Positions 12,199-21,869 of a stretch of 64,000 bases of DNA are shown piece after piece. The notes under the pieces are model-generated. The model ran no database searches. It saw only the letters and a list, made by a program, of their open reading frames with translations, and had not been told where the DNA came from. This stretch comes from Drosophila miranda (lineage: Eukaryota; Arthropoda; Insecta; Diptera; Drosophilidae), in contig NC_046675.1 in NCBI RefSeq assembly GCF_003369915.1, positions 28,706,001 to 28,770,000 on the forward strand. The letters run 5' to 3'. Numbering within the stretch: the stretch's first letter is position 1; every line of letters begins with the position of its first letter. A program made the position numbers and the translations under genes.

Positions 12199-12600
12199 CA
12201 GTCTGACTTTCAGAAATATACCGAAAATACGTCACAGTTCCAAAATATTCAGTAAACTACTGATGAATTATTTGTATTCAAGTTCCATAATTTACACACG
12301 ATTTCTATATTGGTGCATGGGACAAGAAGGTGAAACCCATAACTCGTCATAAAAAAAGCTGGAGAATACTATAAAAAGTATAAAACTGGCAAGGTGTGGG
12401 AGCTAGACATGGTGGCAAGAAAATCAGTGTGGCAGTATATAGTTACATCAGTGATTTTATCTCAGCTGATTTTAGCTCAAAAATCAATAGAAAGGACTTC
12501 TTAAATAAAGGTGGTTCAATTGGGCTAAGTTGGTTCTTTCATCGGTATATTTACGGTATGTTTTGAAAATGAGACGGTATATTTGTGAAGGTCGGACCGC
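12199..12600. repeat. Foldback-like repeat with ATACCG inverted ends
   Basis: The left end (from 12199) reads GACTTTCAGAAATATACCG and continues towards ACTGATGAATT. The right end (12541-12599) reads in reverse complement: GGTATATTTACGGTATG, then AAAATGAGACGGTATATTT, then GAAGGTCGGACC. The ends are thus inverted copies of one cassette, and the same cassette ends the large inverted repeats at 31.6 and 42.6 kb. It lies directly upstream of the secernin start codon. Confidence 0.55.
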
Positions 12601-12713
12601 ATATTCGGTCGAAAAGGTTCCAAACAGCTGAGGGAAGGAAAAATCAATTTTGCAACTCCAACGTCGTCTGTTTTCTGGTTCTGTGCATTTTAAAGAGTTA
12701 AAAACCCGTAAAA

Positions 12714-13910
12714 ATGTCCTCTAACGGCGAGTGCTTTGTTGTTCTGCCTGCCAACTGTGTCTCTGGTACCCTAATTGTTGGCCGCAATGCGGAGGACGAG
12801 GCATCTGTTGGCGTTGCAGAAGAAGTATGCTACTATGATGTCAGCGACGTCATAGGGGAGGGGAAGGTAAAACTTCAATTCTTGAAACTCGAACTCGATC
12901 AATGACTCACGCCTCATTTGCACTGTTAACAGACTGATGGCGGAGCCGCTGCTGAATCGAGCAACGAAGACGCCTTGCGTGTTATATTGCAAAAACCTAA
13001 GCCCGGTCTATGGGGCGGTGATTTCGGGGCCAACGAACGCGGCGTGGCCGTAGGCCTCACCTGGACGGATGGCGAGGAGGATGCCAAAGACAACGATAGC
13101 CTGCTGGGCACGGATATAGTACGGTATGTTTCAGATCAGGCTCTCTTTCTAAGCTCTCTTTAAATGATACATGAACGTTTTAGATTGACTTTGGCCGTGT
13201 CTAGCGATGTGGAGGCTGCCGTGGACCGTATTGGGCTGCTGGTTGCTACCCACGGCCATGATAAAACCAAGCTCAATTTTATAGCGTGTGATTCTACTGC
13301 CGCCTGGCTCATCAGCTGTGCCGGAAAGGTCTGGGCCGCCGAGAAGGTGGAGTCCAGCTTCCTGCGGCTGCCCAGTGGCGGTCTGACTGTGACCACCACC
13401 ATCAACAAGTCCAGTGAGGGTCTGGACGCAGAGGCCAGCTTTGCAGCGGCCCACGATGCCGAGGCACAGCCACCAGCCGAGGATTGGTGCGGCCTCAAGC
13501 CATCGGGCGATGGCACCTACACTCAACACGATATGTTCGAGACGCTGCGCGCCGCCAGCAACGAGAGTAGCTCCAGAGCGGCCACTGTTTCTGTGCTCTC
13601 GGCCAAGGGGATATGCTGTCATTGGTTTACGGCCACGCCCAATGCAGCCGAATCTGTGTTCAAGCCGTTCGTTTTCGCCCCCAAGCCTCGGATCTCGCCA
13701 CTTACTGCAGTACAGTCAGAGGCTGAACTAACGCTCCTACACAAATTGCATTCGCAGCGCAAGCCAGCGGCCCTGGAGCACTTGCGCAGTCTGGAGCGCT
13801 CCTGTGTGGACGAGTTGAACAATTACTTTTCGCTGCAGGATCATGCGAGCGACGAGCTGGACGAGCTGCTCAAGGACTGTGTCGAGGCGGAGGTTAAATT
13901 CTATCGCTAA
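12714..13910 (+). CDS. Secernin-like protein (peptidase C69-type fold)
   Basis: Three exons: 12714-12866, 12933-13123 and 13184-13910, with introns of 66 and 60 bases; 356 residues. Secernins belong to the N-terminal-nucleophile peptidase C69 family; human SCRN1 promotes exocytosis in mast cells, and the fly role is not established by sequence. The family signature is clear: GECFVVLP near residue 5 with the candidate nucleophile Cys7, GRNAED, the LWGGDFGANERGVAVG segment, LLGTDIVR at the exon 2/3 join, the CAGKVWAAEKV stretch, and a C terminus ending DCVEAEVKFYR, close to the DCVDTEIKFFK of vertebrate secernins. Length is slightly below the roughly 400 of vertebrate members. AATAAA lies at 14238-14243. 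It converges with the ELMO-domain gene. I believe the D. melanogaster counterpart is CG10098 but could not check. Confidence 0.9.
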
Positions 13911-14237
13911 ACGATACTACAAATATTGATATTCCAAAAAACAAAAACTAGCTTGCAAGCGCCTCTATTGAGCCTTGGGATTTGACTCTGATGCATTTTT
14001 GATAGGCTATATCCAAAAACAAATGACTTTCTTGTGCAATCTTTCAATCGATTTTAATTTCGTTTAGTTTTTATGCTTTTGCGTGATATTTAAATAGTTA
14101 TTTATTTACACCCATCTCTCATCTTGACTTAATTTTGAAAACGAGTATTATTATGTGACATTCCAATCTTAGTTTCATTTAAAACTTGCATTAAAATATT
14201 TAAATATATATACACATATAATAATATATGGCTCTCA

Positions 14238-14243
14238 AATAAA
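14238..14243 (+). terminator. Candidate poly(A) signal of the secernin-like gene
   Basis: AATAAA about 330 bases after the stop codon. The 530-base space between this gene's stop and the ELMO gene's stop must hold both convergent 3' UTRs. Confidence 0.4.
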
Positions 14244-14439
14244 CGCATAAATCTGCATTTATAATAAAAAGTGAGCCCAGTCTTAATCGGTATCTGGGGG
14301 ACTGAGCAAGAACTCGAATAATAAATTAACCAATGATTCATCTGTCTTAGAGATTGATTCATTCTTTCCCCGACACAATCCCTTTAATGTTTAAACAAAC
14401 CAAACATCTACTTCATTGCCATATATTTACACATATTTT

Positions 14440-15448
14440 TTAGACGGATTCTACAACCAAATTAGTTTTAAAAATTGTATTCTCATTGTGCAGGGCCTCT
14501 AATTTGGAGATTTCAAACGCCTGATAGATCTCACGAAAATCCATTATATTGCGCGGATCGCTTTCCATCCAGAATCGATCAAATTCAAAGAATAGGTAGC
14601 AATACAATTTATGGAAATCCTCTATAGTGTTAAAGTCCTGCTTATGCAGGGCCACCACATTATAGAAGTGTGTCTTTGCTTGGCCGGTCTTCACCAGATT
14701 GTAGGCCATCGAAGTAAGATTGATGCCAACAATGGCATAAGTGTAACCGCGTGTGGGATGCATCGAGTGGAGCAGCACATGCTTCGCGGCATCGTTGTAG
14801 GCGCTGGCGAAATACAGCAAATTTTCCAGGCCGAGCATGCCCATGCCTCGGAAATCCGTCTTGGGATCATCGCCCTGGAAGCCAATGTCTTGCCATTGTT
14901 TGCTTACGCGTCCAGTTAGCGGCGCCTCTGGCATCAGCAGTTGCCAAAGCTCCAACAGCTTGTATTCGTGCTCGGGGTTATCCGAATCATATTTCTCGGC
15001 CCGCAGTTGTTCTACCTGGTACATCAGACGCCTGTAGCCCCAAATGGTGGACACACAATTGATAAAGAGTCGGGAAAAGTCCGGATGGACATTGTTTTTA
15101 ATGCGCTTTGCCTGCATAACAACGCGTGCGGCACGGGAGGCTACATAATAAATAAATTGATTAGAAAAATGGAGACCAGAGATTTTCTGAAGACTTACAG
15201 AACTCCAGGAGATGCCTGTTGTCAGCATAGGGTGCTACCTCATCCAGGTCGTGAACCACGCGCTTTATTTCATACGATTTGGACAATGTCAGGGATCTTT
15301 CCACTTGTCGCGTCCGGCTGGCCCCCGCCCGGGCTCCATAGCAGATTCTCTGCAGCTCCGATAGTCGGGTAAAGGCGTGCAAGAACCATTTAATAAACGG
15401 CCTTATATAGCTAAATATAAAGGGCAGCAATCTGTCTAGTATAAACAT
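14440..15448 (-). CDS. ELMO domain-containing protein (ELMOD2-like)
   Basis: Two exons, 15448-15199 and 15140-14440, with a 58-base intron; 316 residues. ELMOD proteins are GTPase-activating proteins for Arl2 and other Arf-family GTPases. The N terminus has a hydrophobic stretch (FILDRLLPFIFSYI) and the conserved SELQRICYGA block. The ELMO domain includes KQWQDIGFQGDDPKTDFRG, whose Arg corresponds to the catalytic arginine of the ELMOD GAP motif. Further conserved blocks are GYTYAIVGINLT and FYCYLFFEFDRFW. The open frame extends upstream to 15517, but only with a TTG; the first ATG is at 15448 and matches the ELMOD2 N terminus. Its promoter lies next to repeat DNA at 15.6-16.4 kb. I believe the D. 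melanogaster counterpart is CG10068, unverified. Confidence 0.93.
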
Positions 15449-15629
15449 TATGACTATGAGACTTCTTCTGAAAATCGTCAAAGTTACGAATTCGTTTGTT
15501 TGCCTATACGTTGCCAAGGCAACGTGGCCGCAATGGTTGTCTCTTCCAGTATATAATAGTTTGAATATTATTTATAATCCCCTTTTTATAAGCTGTCTTT
15601 TTTTTAAATTTAACTTGCAACAATAACAA

Positions 15630-16411
15630 TTCTGACAAATATACCGAAGCTACTTCATAAATTTCAAAATATACCATAAACATACTGACGAATTACTTGT
15701 TTTCAAGTTGCATCATATTCCTAGTTTCCGATATTCGGTTGAATATTACCAGCTAGCTAAAACCCTCAGCCCTGAACTCATAATTTAATCCGATTGCTTA
15801 ATCTATTTCCTAAGAGACTGGTTAAAATTAAGTTTTCATCTTATTGCCTTGCTAATAGAATAAGGTTTAAACAAAAACGGTCAACAAAAATGTCCACTAA
15901 ATTCATTTCATTACATGGGAACTACAAGCTAACTACACACTTGCTACATGTGAACTAAATTGAGCCGACGGTATATTTACGGTATATAATGGTATATTTT
16001 ATCAACATTTTTACGCTGTTACCTTTTTTTTCTTGACTTTTTTTGTTTAAGACTTGTTTTGGATACAATACAATAAAAATGAGTACTTAAAAATAGCTAA
16101 CCTTGTGGAACATTTATTCATAAATGACATAAAATTATGTGGGCAGAGCTAAAGGTTTTAGTTAGTCAGCATTATTCAATGGAATATCAAAATTGAGCAA
16201 TATGAACGAATTTCCTTTTTCGTTTGTTTTGATTAACCTCTTTTTAAGCAAAATGCAATAAAAGCAAGTATTAAGAATACACCAGTTAAATAGAAAATTG
16301 ATTCATCGTATGTATAAAATTATGTGGACATGGCTAAATGTGCTATATAGATGGTAATATTTCACGGAATATCGAAAACGGGGTTATGTAAATTATAACT
16401 CGAACAACTTG
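15630..16411. repeat. Composite of the 30/41-kb repeat family in foldback arrangement
   Basis: From 15631 to about 15900 the sequence resembles the right arm of the large inverted repeat (AAATATACCG, ACTGACGAATTA, GATATTCGGTTGAATATTACC). From about 15964 to 16400 it resembles the left arm in the opposite sense (GACGGTATATTTACGG, AAATTATGTGGGCAGAGC, GGTTTTAGTTAGTCAGCATT, ATTTCACGGAATATC). It lies immediately upstream of the ELMOD gene (minus strand). It is more diverged than the 30/41-kb pair except for the block around 16130-16240, which is nearly identical to 31285-31400. Confidence 0.65.
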
Positions 16412-17413
16412 CAGTGTTGCCAGATTTTGAGCGTCAAAATAAGCTAGATTTCACAAAAACACAAGCTAAAACAAGCTAAAAATTGTAAAGAACAGGCCAA
16501 AAACTAGGCTAAAAATAAAAATAAAAAAACACATAGATATACACATTTCTAAATGTGTTATTATTTTATCCAACTCGCTATTACTCGAATCGGTATATTT
16601 ATCGCTGGAACGTATTAAATTTAAATATTTCTCCGGTAATTGGTAGTTGTGGCAACATTTGCCATGACGGCGCAATCCATATTTGTAAAATTCAAAAGAA
16701 TTATAGTCGTATTCATCAGACAATTAAATATTACTAAAACAAACTATATATTTAATATTGAGTTTAAGGATTTAACAGTCATTTTGTTCCTAAGCTTGGT
16801 CTTAACGATATTTATTTGACTGATTACACGTTCAATGGCAGCATTTGACCACGGTAGACTAAGGGAATTTTGCCATATTGGGCAAGAATTCCATCTATAT
16901 TGCTATAGTTGAAGTGTTCCAATATGGAAATGAGATCATTAGGATTTTTATTATGTTCGAGTACATTTTCTGCTGCAAAAACTTGCAGTTTTTCCAATGT
17001 CTCAAAACTATCTGGAAGTCTGAAATTAAACAGCAGATTATTATTTATTTTTAATATCAAATCCTATTGAAGTTGGATAATAAGCTCCTTTATAAAATCC
17101 TTGCACCTCAATTTTACACAATTACACATTTCACACGATCGCCAAGTTTCTGTGTAGTAGTGACCGAAACTTTTCAACGAAAATATACCATAAATGAATT
17201 CAAAAATACCATGATACACCAAAATATGTACAACAAATATACTTTTTGTTCGATTTGCCTAAAAATATATGTAGGATATAAAAAGGCAAACATAAACAGA
17301 GTGAAATTAAAAAAGGCTAGATTTAAGGCTATAAGCATTTTCATAATTTTTCAAGCTTTTCCGTTTTCAAATAAGCTAGATCTAGCCTTAAATAGGCTAA
17401 AATGGCAACACTG
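16412..17413. mobile_element. Decayed hAT-type DNA transposon, about 1.0 kb
   Basis: The ends are inverted: CAGTGTTGCCA at 16412-16422 and TGGCAACACTG at 17403-17413, with further similarity inside (AAATAAGCTAGAT on both sides). CAGTG ends are usual for hAT elements. The interior encodes, on the minus strand, remnants of a hAT C-terminal dimerisation region. I did not find an 8-base target duplication at the exact boundaries, which fits an old insertion. Confidence 0.65.
16466..17060 (-). pseudogene. hAT transposase C-terminal remnant
   Basis: Minus-strand frames carry pieces of a hAT-family protein. One frame (17060-16824) reads a helical stretch ending in IPLVYRG and a stop. A second frame across 16860-16740 gives SLPWSNAAIERVISQINIVK followed by a KLRNKM stretch, the classic hAT dimerisation signature (normally ... 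SNAxxERVFS). After further stops, 16723-16466 gives GLRRHGKCCHNYQLPE. Stops and frame changes between the pieces show it is not a working gene. It lies within the inverted-ended element 16412-17413. Confidence 0.6.
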
Positions 17414-17433
17414 CACTGTACAAATGTGCAAAT

Positions 17434-18215
17434 ATGAAGCGAGTTAGCGAATCCACTAGCAACCACGTTGCAATATGCAAGTTTCGAAGGGAAAAGAGCC
17501 CTCCTGGACGGATAACAGTGGACGAACAGATCGTCAGATTGAACGAGCAAATGGACATGGTGCTAGAAAACCAAAAGCAGATCATAGAAACCCTGAGAAA
17601 ACTGACCAACAGCGGCAGTAAAGCGGACGAGTCGCGAGAATCACTGATTGAAGAAGAAGAGCTACAAAAATTTCCTCTAACTGAAATCGAGCAACTGGAC
17701 ATAGTCGAGGAGGCGCTAAATGATCCGGATAATCGTTATGTAAGTGCCTTAATGGGTAACAACAATAGGTATATATAGCTTTCTCTTTTGCAGTTTCAAA
17801 CAATGAAGGATATTATAAAGCCCGAAAATAAGCCTCGTCCTGGGGGTCTGAGAAAACACTTTCATCTGCTAATGAAGGCGGACTTTTTTGTCCAATTCAA
17901 CTACGATGGCATTCACAACAAATATCCGTTCAAGAAGTATAAAAACTTCAATAATGCTATATATCGTACGTTAACTATATTTCGATTTCTGTATAATCTC
18001 TCTAATGTAGGGTACGGTATGTTTCTTTCACAGGAATCCAAAAGGTTGATGGTTATACAGAAGATGATTATGTGACAGAAATTAGAGCAGTATTTCGTGC
18101 CTATAAGAATCGTAAAAGTAAAAATAATTCAAATGCAAGGAAAAAACTCAAAGAAGCGCAGGCCCATTTTGAGCCAGAAATTGATTTTGAAAAGATCTTG
18201 TGGCCAGATGAATGA
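17434..18215 (+). CDS. DUF4806 domain protein
   Basis: Three exons: 17434-17739, 17794-17965 and 18034-18215, with introns of 54 and 68 bases; 219 residues. Function unknown. The N-terminal part has a short coiled-coil-like stretch (VRLNEQMDMVLENQKQIIETL, about residues 29-49). The region FPLTEIEQLDIVEEALND through GGLRKHFHLLMKADFFVQFNYDG and KYPFKKYKNFNNAIYR resembles the DUF4806 domain, which is common in small fly proteins and often accompanies a DNA-binding-like N terminus. The exon 2/3 join (codon split 1/2) keeps the frame to a stop at 18213. The start codon is only 20 bases from the end of a hAT element, so the promoter may lie in transposon sequence. A poly(A) signal is at 18310-18315. 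Confidence 0.75.
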
Positions 18216-18802
18216 ATGCAGTATGAACAGTTGTCGTGCCTTATTGACTAGAAATAGTTAGGTTAGTCTTGGCTCAGAGTTGTTTGGAACAACAAGTAAT
18301 TGTCTCGAAAATAAATTCTTCCTATATTGTAAAAGGGTTACTCTTTTTATATTCTTCAATTCGGAAATGCGTATTGCATACATCCACATCCGTCCTATCG
18401 TCCTCATTCACTTGATAATCTTTTGGTATACGTATGTTCTGTTATCGCAAAAGAAAAGAAACAACTAAATTTTGAGCCAGAAATTTAAAAGACATTGAAC
18501 TTATTGTGACCATATCTAAGATTCGTTGAATATGAGGGACTAGGTTATACTAGGGCAATCAACGGTAGCTCGCGTGCTGTATTGATTAGATTAGGTACCT
18601 ATGTACATATGTACATACATATGTGTTCGTATCTTTTATAGACTTCCAGCCGTCGTTTAGTTTGTTGCCGCGTGCATGTGTAAACAGTAAAAAACCTGTA
18701 TCGGCCTCAGTTATAAACCAGCATTTGACGAAGCTGTTTCTATATTTTTGGTTGCCTGGCGTCGAGTGTCTAGCGATAAGAGTGCGAAAATGCGTGCACA
18801 TA
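18216..18802. other. Intergenic stretch between DUF4806 gene and acetyltransferase
   Basis: Holds the 3' UTR of the DUF4806 gene (AATAAA at 18310-18315), an ACATATGTACAT-rich patch near 18600-18622, and the promoter of the following gene. No further gene is supported. Confidence 0.4.
18310..18315 (+). terminator. Candidate poly(A) signal of the DUF4806 gene
   Basis: AATAAA 95 bases after the stop codon at 18215, a typical distance. Confidence 0.5.
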
Positions 18803-19977
18803 ATGGACGAGTCTGGGGAACTTTGCACGATGGTGTGTAATTTTCGCAAAAATAACGTAAATCATTAACAATTGATTCAATTGATGATAATTGATTGTGT
18901 TTTTAGGCAAATTCAAAGTCCAGAGTGTAACCGAAGCTGATCTGGAAGAGGCGCTTGATGTAAGTAAAAATATATATACCGTGAGGTCGTATAGGAGCAA
19001 AAGTCACAATATAAAAAAAAAGAACCAAGCTCTTATCAAATCTTCGTCTTTGCGATGGAGTGATGCTGTGGGTAGGAATTTCTTTGAAGACTTCCGCTGC
19101 TTCGGCAGCAGTAAATCTACATTGGGCTGTCAGACCCACGTGGCGTCGGTGGTGTAATGGTTAGCATAGTTGCCTTCCAAGCAGTTGACCCGGGTTCGAT
19201 TCCCGGCCGACGCAGCTCGCTTTTTTGCAAACTTTTATTAATAGCTTTTCTCTTTTTTGTAGGTTCTTGATGGTTCATTTTTTATTAACGAGTCAGTTTG
19301 CATTGCTTGTGGTATTAATTTACCGCATAATGCTCAGGCCCGCCAAGAGTTACGAGAGTTGTGCAATATTACAGCGAAGGATGGGGTTTCTCTTTTGGTC
19401 AAGGAGGTGGCTACGGAGCGGATTGTAGCAGTGTCTTTTAACAAAATACAGGTAAGCAAGTGGACTCTCTTTATATCTGTAGCTCCTAAAATAAATATTC
19501 TTCCAGTACCCCCCAGCGCCTGGTGAGGATCATTTCTTTTTGAAATTCCGCAATGAGGTCGCTCAGAGTCCCCAGGCCCGTCGTTTGATGGATTTTATGA
19601 TTGAAGTCGACGAAAGGATCGATGTTTGCGCCATGTACAATATGGATTGCTTCTGTGAGCTTATGTTTTTGGCCACCTTGCCCTCCCATGAGCGTATGGG
19701 ATTGGGTCGGGCTTTGGCCAGCTATACCATAGAACTCACTAAAGAGCTTGCGGAGGGTAAGGGTCTGGAGGACATTGATGAGCAGCTGCGTTCCAAACGT
19801 CCAGAGGCTGTGACAGCCCTATGGAGCGGGAGTTTCTCTCAAAAAGTTGGCCGGGCTTCAAATTTCAAGGTTCTTAATTCTGTTTCCTATGAGGACTTCG
19901 AATTCGAAGGCAAGCGTTTTAGCGAGCGCATAAGTCCCTTGCATAAGACCTGCGAGCATGTCATATACAAGTTCTAA
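18803..19977 (+). CDS. Arylalkylamine N-acetyltransferase-like protein, copy 1
   Basis: Four exons: 18803-18836, 18907-18959, 19263-19451 and 19507-19977; 248 residues. Insect AANAT-like enzymes of the GNAT superfamily move an acetyl group from acetyl-CoA to biogenic or fatty amines. The acetyl-CoA binding motif is LATLPSHERMGLGRALASYT, with R/Q-x-x-G-x-G/A as HERMGLG. The C terminus (SYEDFEFEGKRF ... HKTCEHVIYKF) is of the AANATL type. The first donor (GT at 18837) is the only one of the nearby GTs that keeps frame into exon 2, giving MDESGELCTMVCKFKVQSVT; this small first exon is the least certain part. Intron 2 (18960-19262) contains a tRNA-Gly gene on the same strand. A paralogue follows at 21082. 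D. melanogaster candidates are CG31248 or CG31493, not verified. Confidence 0.83.
19143..19214 (+). tRNA. tRNA-Gly (anticodon TCC)
   Basis: A 72-base tRNA with a fully paired acceptor stem (GCGTCGG with CCGACGC), discriminator A, canonical B box GGTTCGATTCC and anticodon loop CTTCCAA, giving anticodon TCC. A T run at 19220-19225 follows as a Pol III terminator. It lies inside intron 2 of the acetyltransferase gene in the same orientation, so Pol II must transcribe through it. Confidence 0.95.
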
Positions 19978-20624
19978 AAAATCTTGAAGAAATTTGTAGC
20001 ATACAACGTACAGGTTCTAGGAACCGATGTACATTAAACTGGAGTAGGAAGTACGCGCTGGCTTCGGCTTTTGTCCCTGGTCGGCGGGGTGTGGGCATGT
20101 AGGACAGTTTACTACCAATTTAGAGCTCTGGCAAAGGTTACATGGGCGAGGTATGGTATAATGATCTTAAATATATAAAAATGTGCAAGAACTAGATTAC
20201 ATGTTCATTATAGGAACACTAAAACTTTAAACTTCAGACAAAAACCGGGTATATGGCAAGTCCCTCAAGAGCATGAGTACTACGTGTATAAGACCGTGAT
20301 CATGGTTAAAGACCAACGAATAGTTACCGCACATTCATGTTTTTCATATGGCTTACTTGTTTCATGATAATCACTTACGAGACGAATAATAACTTTGGCT
20401 TGGGGATATACATATATTTTCTCCGTCCACGGCGTGGAACTAACACTTTGCCCTGGTAGGAATCTTTGGCTTTGGCTTTATCAAAGTTCACCAGATCTTA
20501 AACTAGAATTTTGTTACGGCCTAGTTTTATTTTGGAGTTAGCCGTTGATATTTCCAATAAATAAGGCACGACAAGCGTCGAATATTAAAAATTAAAATGA
20601 AAAATAAAACAAAAAATTTAGATG
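19978..20624. other. Intergenic stretch
   Basis: Contains the 3' UTR of the first acetyltransferase (ATTAAA near 20034) and AT-rich DNA with no coding sequence that I can support. Confidence 0.4.
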
Positions 20625-20696
20625 TGCGTCGGCCGGGAATCGAACCCGGATCAACTGCTTGGAAGGCAACTATGCTAACCATTACACCAACGACGC
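20625..20696 (-). tRNA. tRNA-Gly (anticodon TCC), variant copy
   Basis: Inverted second copy of the tRNA at 19143, 72 bases, with the same anticodon loop and B box. Two differences are visible: base 7 of the acceptor stem is T instead of G, which breaks the last acceptor pair, and a C-to-T change lies just before the T stem. A T6 run follows on the minus strand (plus 20613-20618). It may still be functional, or may be drifting. Confidence 0.85.
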
Positions 20697-20804
20697 CATG
20701 CGGAGGTGGGCTAGCATTTGCCTTGTTGAGACTTTTCTCATGAAAGCCCACAGATGTCGTGCTGTTCGATAGTTTACAAACTCGATATCTTTTAGCTGTA
20801 GTTA

Positions 20805-20815
20805 CGGTCACACTT
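20805..20815 (+). promoter_or_regulatory. Near-match to core promoter Motif 1
   Basis: CGGTCACACTT matches ten of eleven positions of YGGTCACACTR. It is 267 bases before the start codon of the second acetyltransferase gene and points towards it. Confidence 0.4.
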
Positions 20816-21081
20816 GGAGTTTGCCGTTGAGTTTGAATTTGAATTGTTTTTCTGTGAAGCCGCTTTTAATTAATTATTTTAATAACGAAGTTATAATTTC
20901 GGGTTTAAATTTATCTATGACAAGACTTCTTCTAAGTCGAAATCTCTCTGTTATTATAATAAATTTAGAGAAACAGAAAACCGGAACATGCTGAGTAACG
21001 CTTTGACAAGCAAATCGAAAATAATTAATACATTTACAATTAGCTGTCGAGGTACAGCTTTCAAATCAGTGTTCTAAAAAC

Positions 21082-21869
21082 ATGGACTGCATAAACATTT
21101 TAGACGGAAAATATCAGATTCTGCGTGTCACGCCGGACTTGTATGATGAAACTGAAGAGGTAGGCATCCTCTGTAATGTCTCTTGCATCCACTTAACATT
21201 TCTTTCCGCAGCTATTGACTGATTTATCGGCGAACCATGAATTGACATGCCTGGCAACCAAACTGAAAGATTCGCCTGTTGCCATATCAGAGCTCCGTGC
21301 ACTAGTTAGACATGTCCTGTCCTGTGGCATTTCCTTTGCCATACGGCACGTGTGCAGTGGTAGAATTGTGTCAGCTGTTGCTAATATAATCTTTGTGAGT
21401 CTTCTTCTGGTTCGATGATAGATAGATCTCTCTTTTATTTTACATCCTTTCCAACCAGAACGAAGAAAAGGATAGCATTTTTGAATTGACGGAGTACAGA
21501 TGTCCCAAAATGATAAAATACAACAAGCTTTGGACGGATCTCGAAGTCAGCTACAACATCTACAAAGAGTGGAAAATGGATTCGATTCTGGAAATAGCTT
21601 ACTTGGCAACGCATCTCGACTTTAGGTGTCGCGGCCTGGCATTCCAATTGTTCAAACATACCATTGACTTTGCGCGACTTATGTCGGAGGAAAAGCTGCC
21701 ACCGGACCAAATTTTAAGGGATATGCAAATGGAAATACCAAAGGGTGTGATGACAATGCTCACTTCGCCCTATAGCAGGAAATGCGGTTACAAAATGGGC
21801 TTGGAAATAGTCAAGACATGGCCAATATCAGATTGGGGAGTGGTAGAGCTTCAGGCGATCAGGTTTTAA
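21082..21869 (+). CDS. Arylalkylamine N-acetyltransferase-like protein, copy 2
   Basis: Three exons: 21082-21159, 21212-21394 and 21459-21869, with introns of 52 and 64 bases; 223 residues. Same GNAT family as the gene at 18803. The acetyl-CoA motif is LATHLDFRCRGLAFQLFKHT (R-x-x-G-x-A as RCRGLA), and the surrounding strand-helix pattern (ILEIAYLATHLDFR) fits. The second copy is shorter, and its last exon has LTSPYSRKCGYKMGLEIVKTW where copy 1 has ALWSGSFSQKVGRASNFKVL, a recognisable GNAT motif B position. Intron positions differ in part from copy 1. Sequence identity to copy 1 is low, so the duplication is old. Substrate cannot be told from sequence. Confidence 0.85.

Noticed and set aside
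13149-13622. 157-codon minus-strand frame over the secernin exon
   Set aside because: Antisense shadow of a well-supported exon, without a start context or domain.
15449-15517. Longer ELMOD N terminus starting at 15517
   Set aside because: The codon at 15517 is TTG; the first ATG is at 15448 and agrees with the family N terminus.
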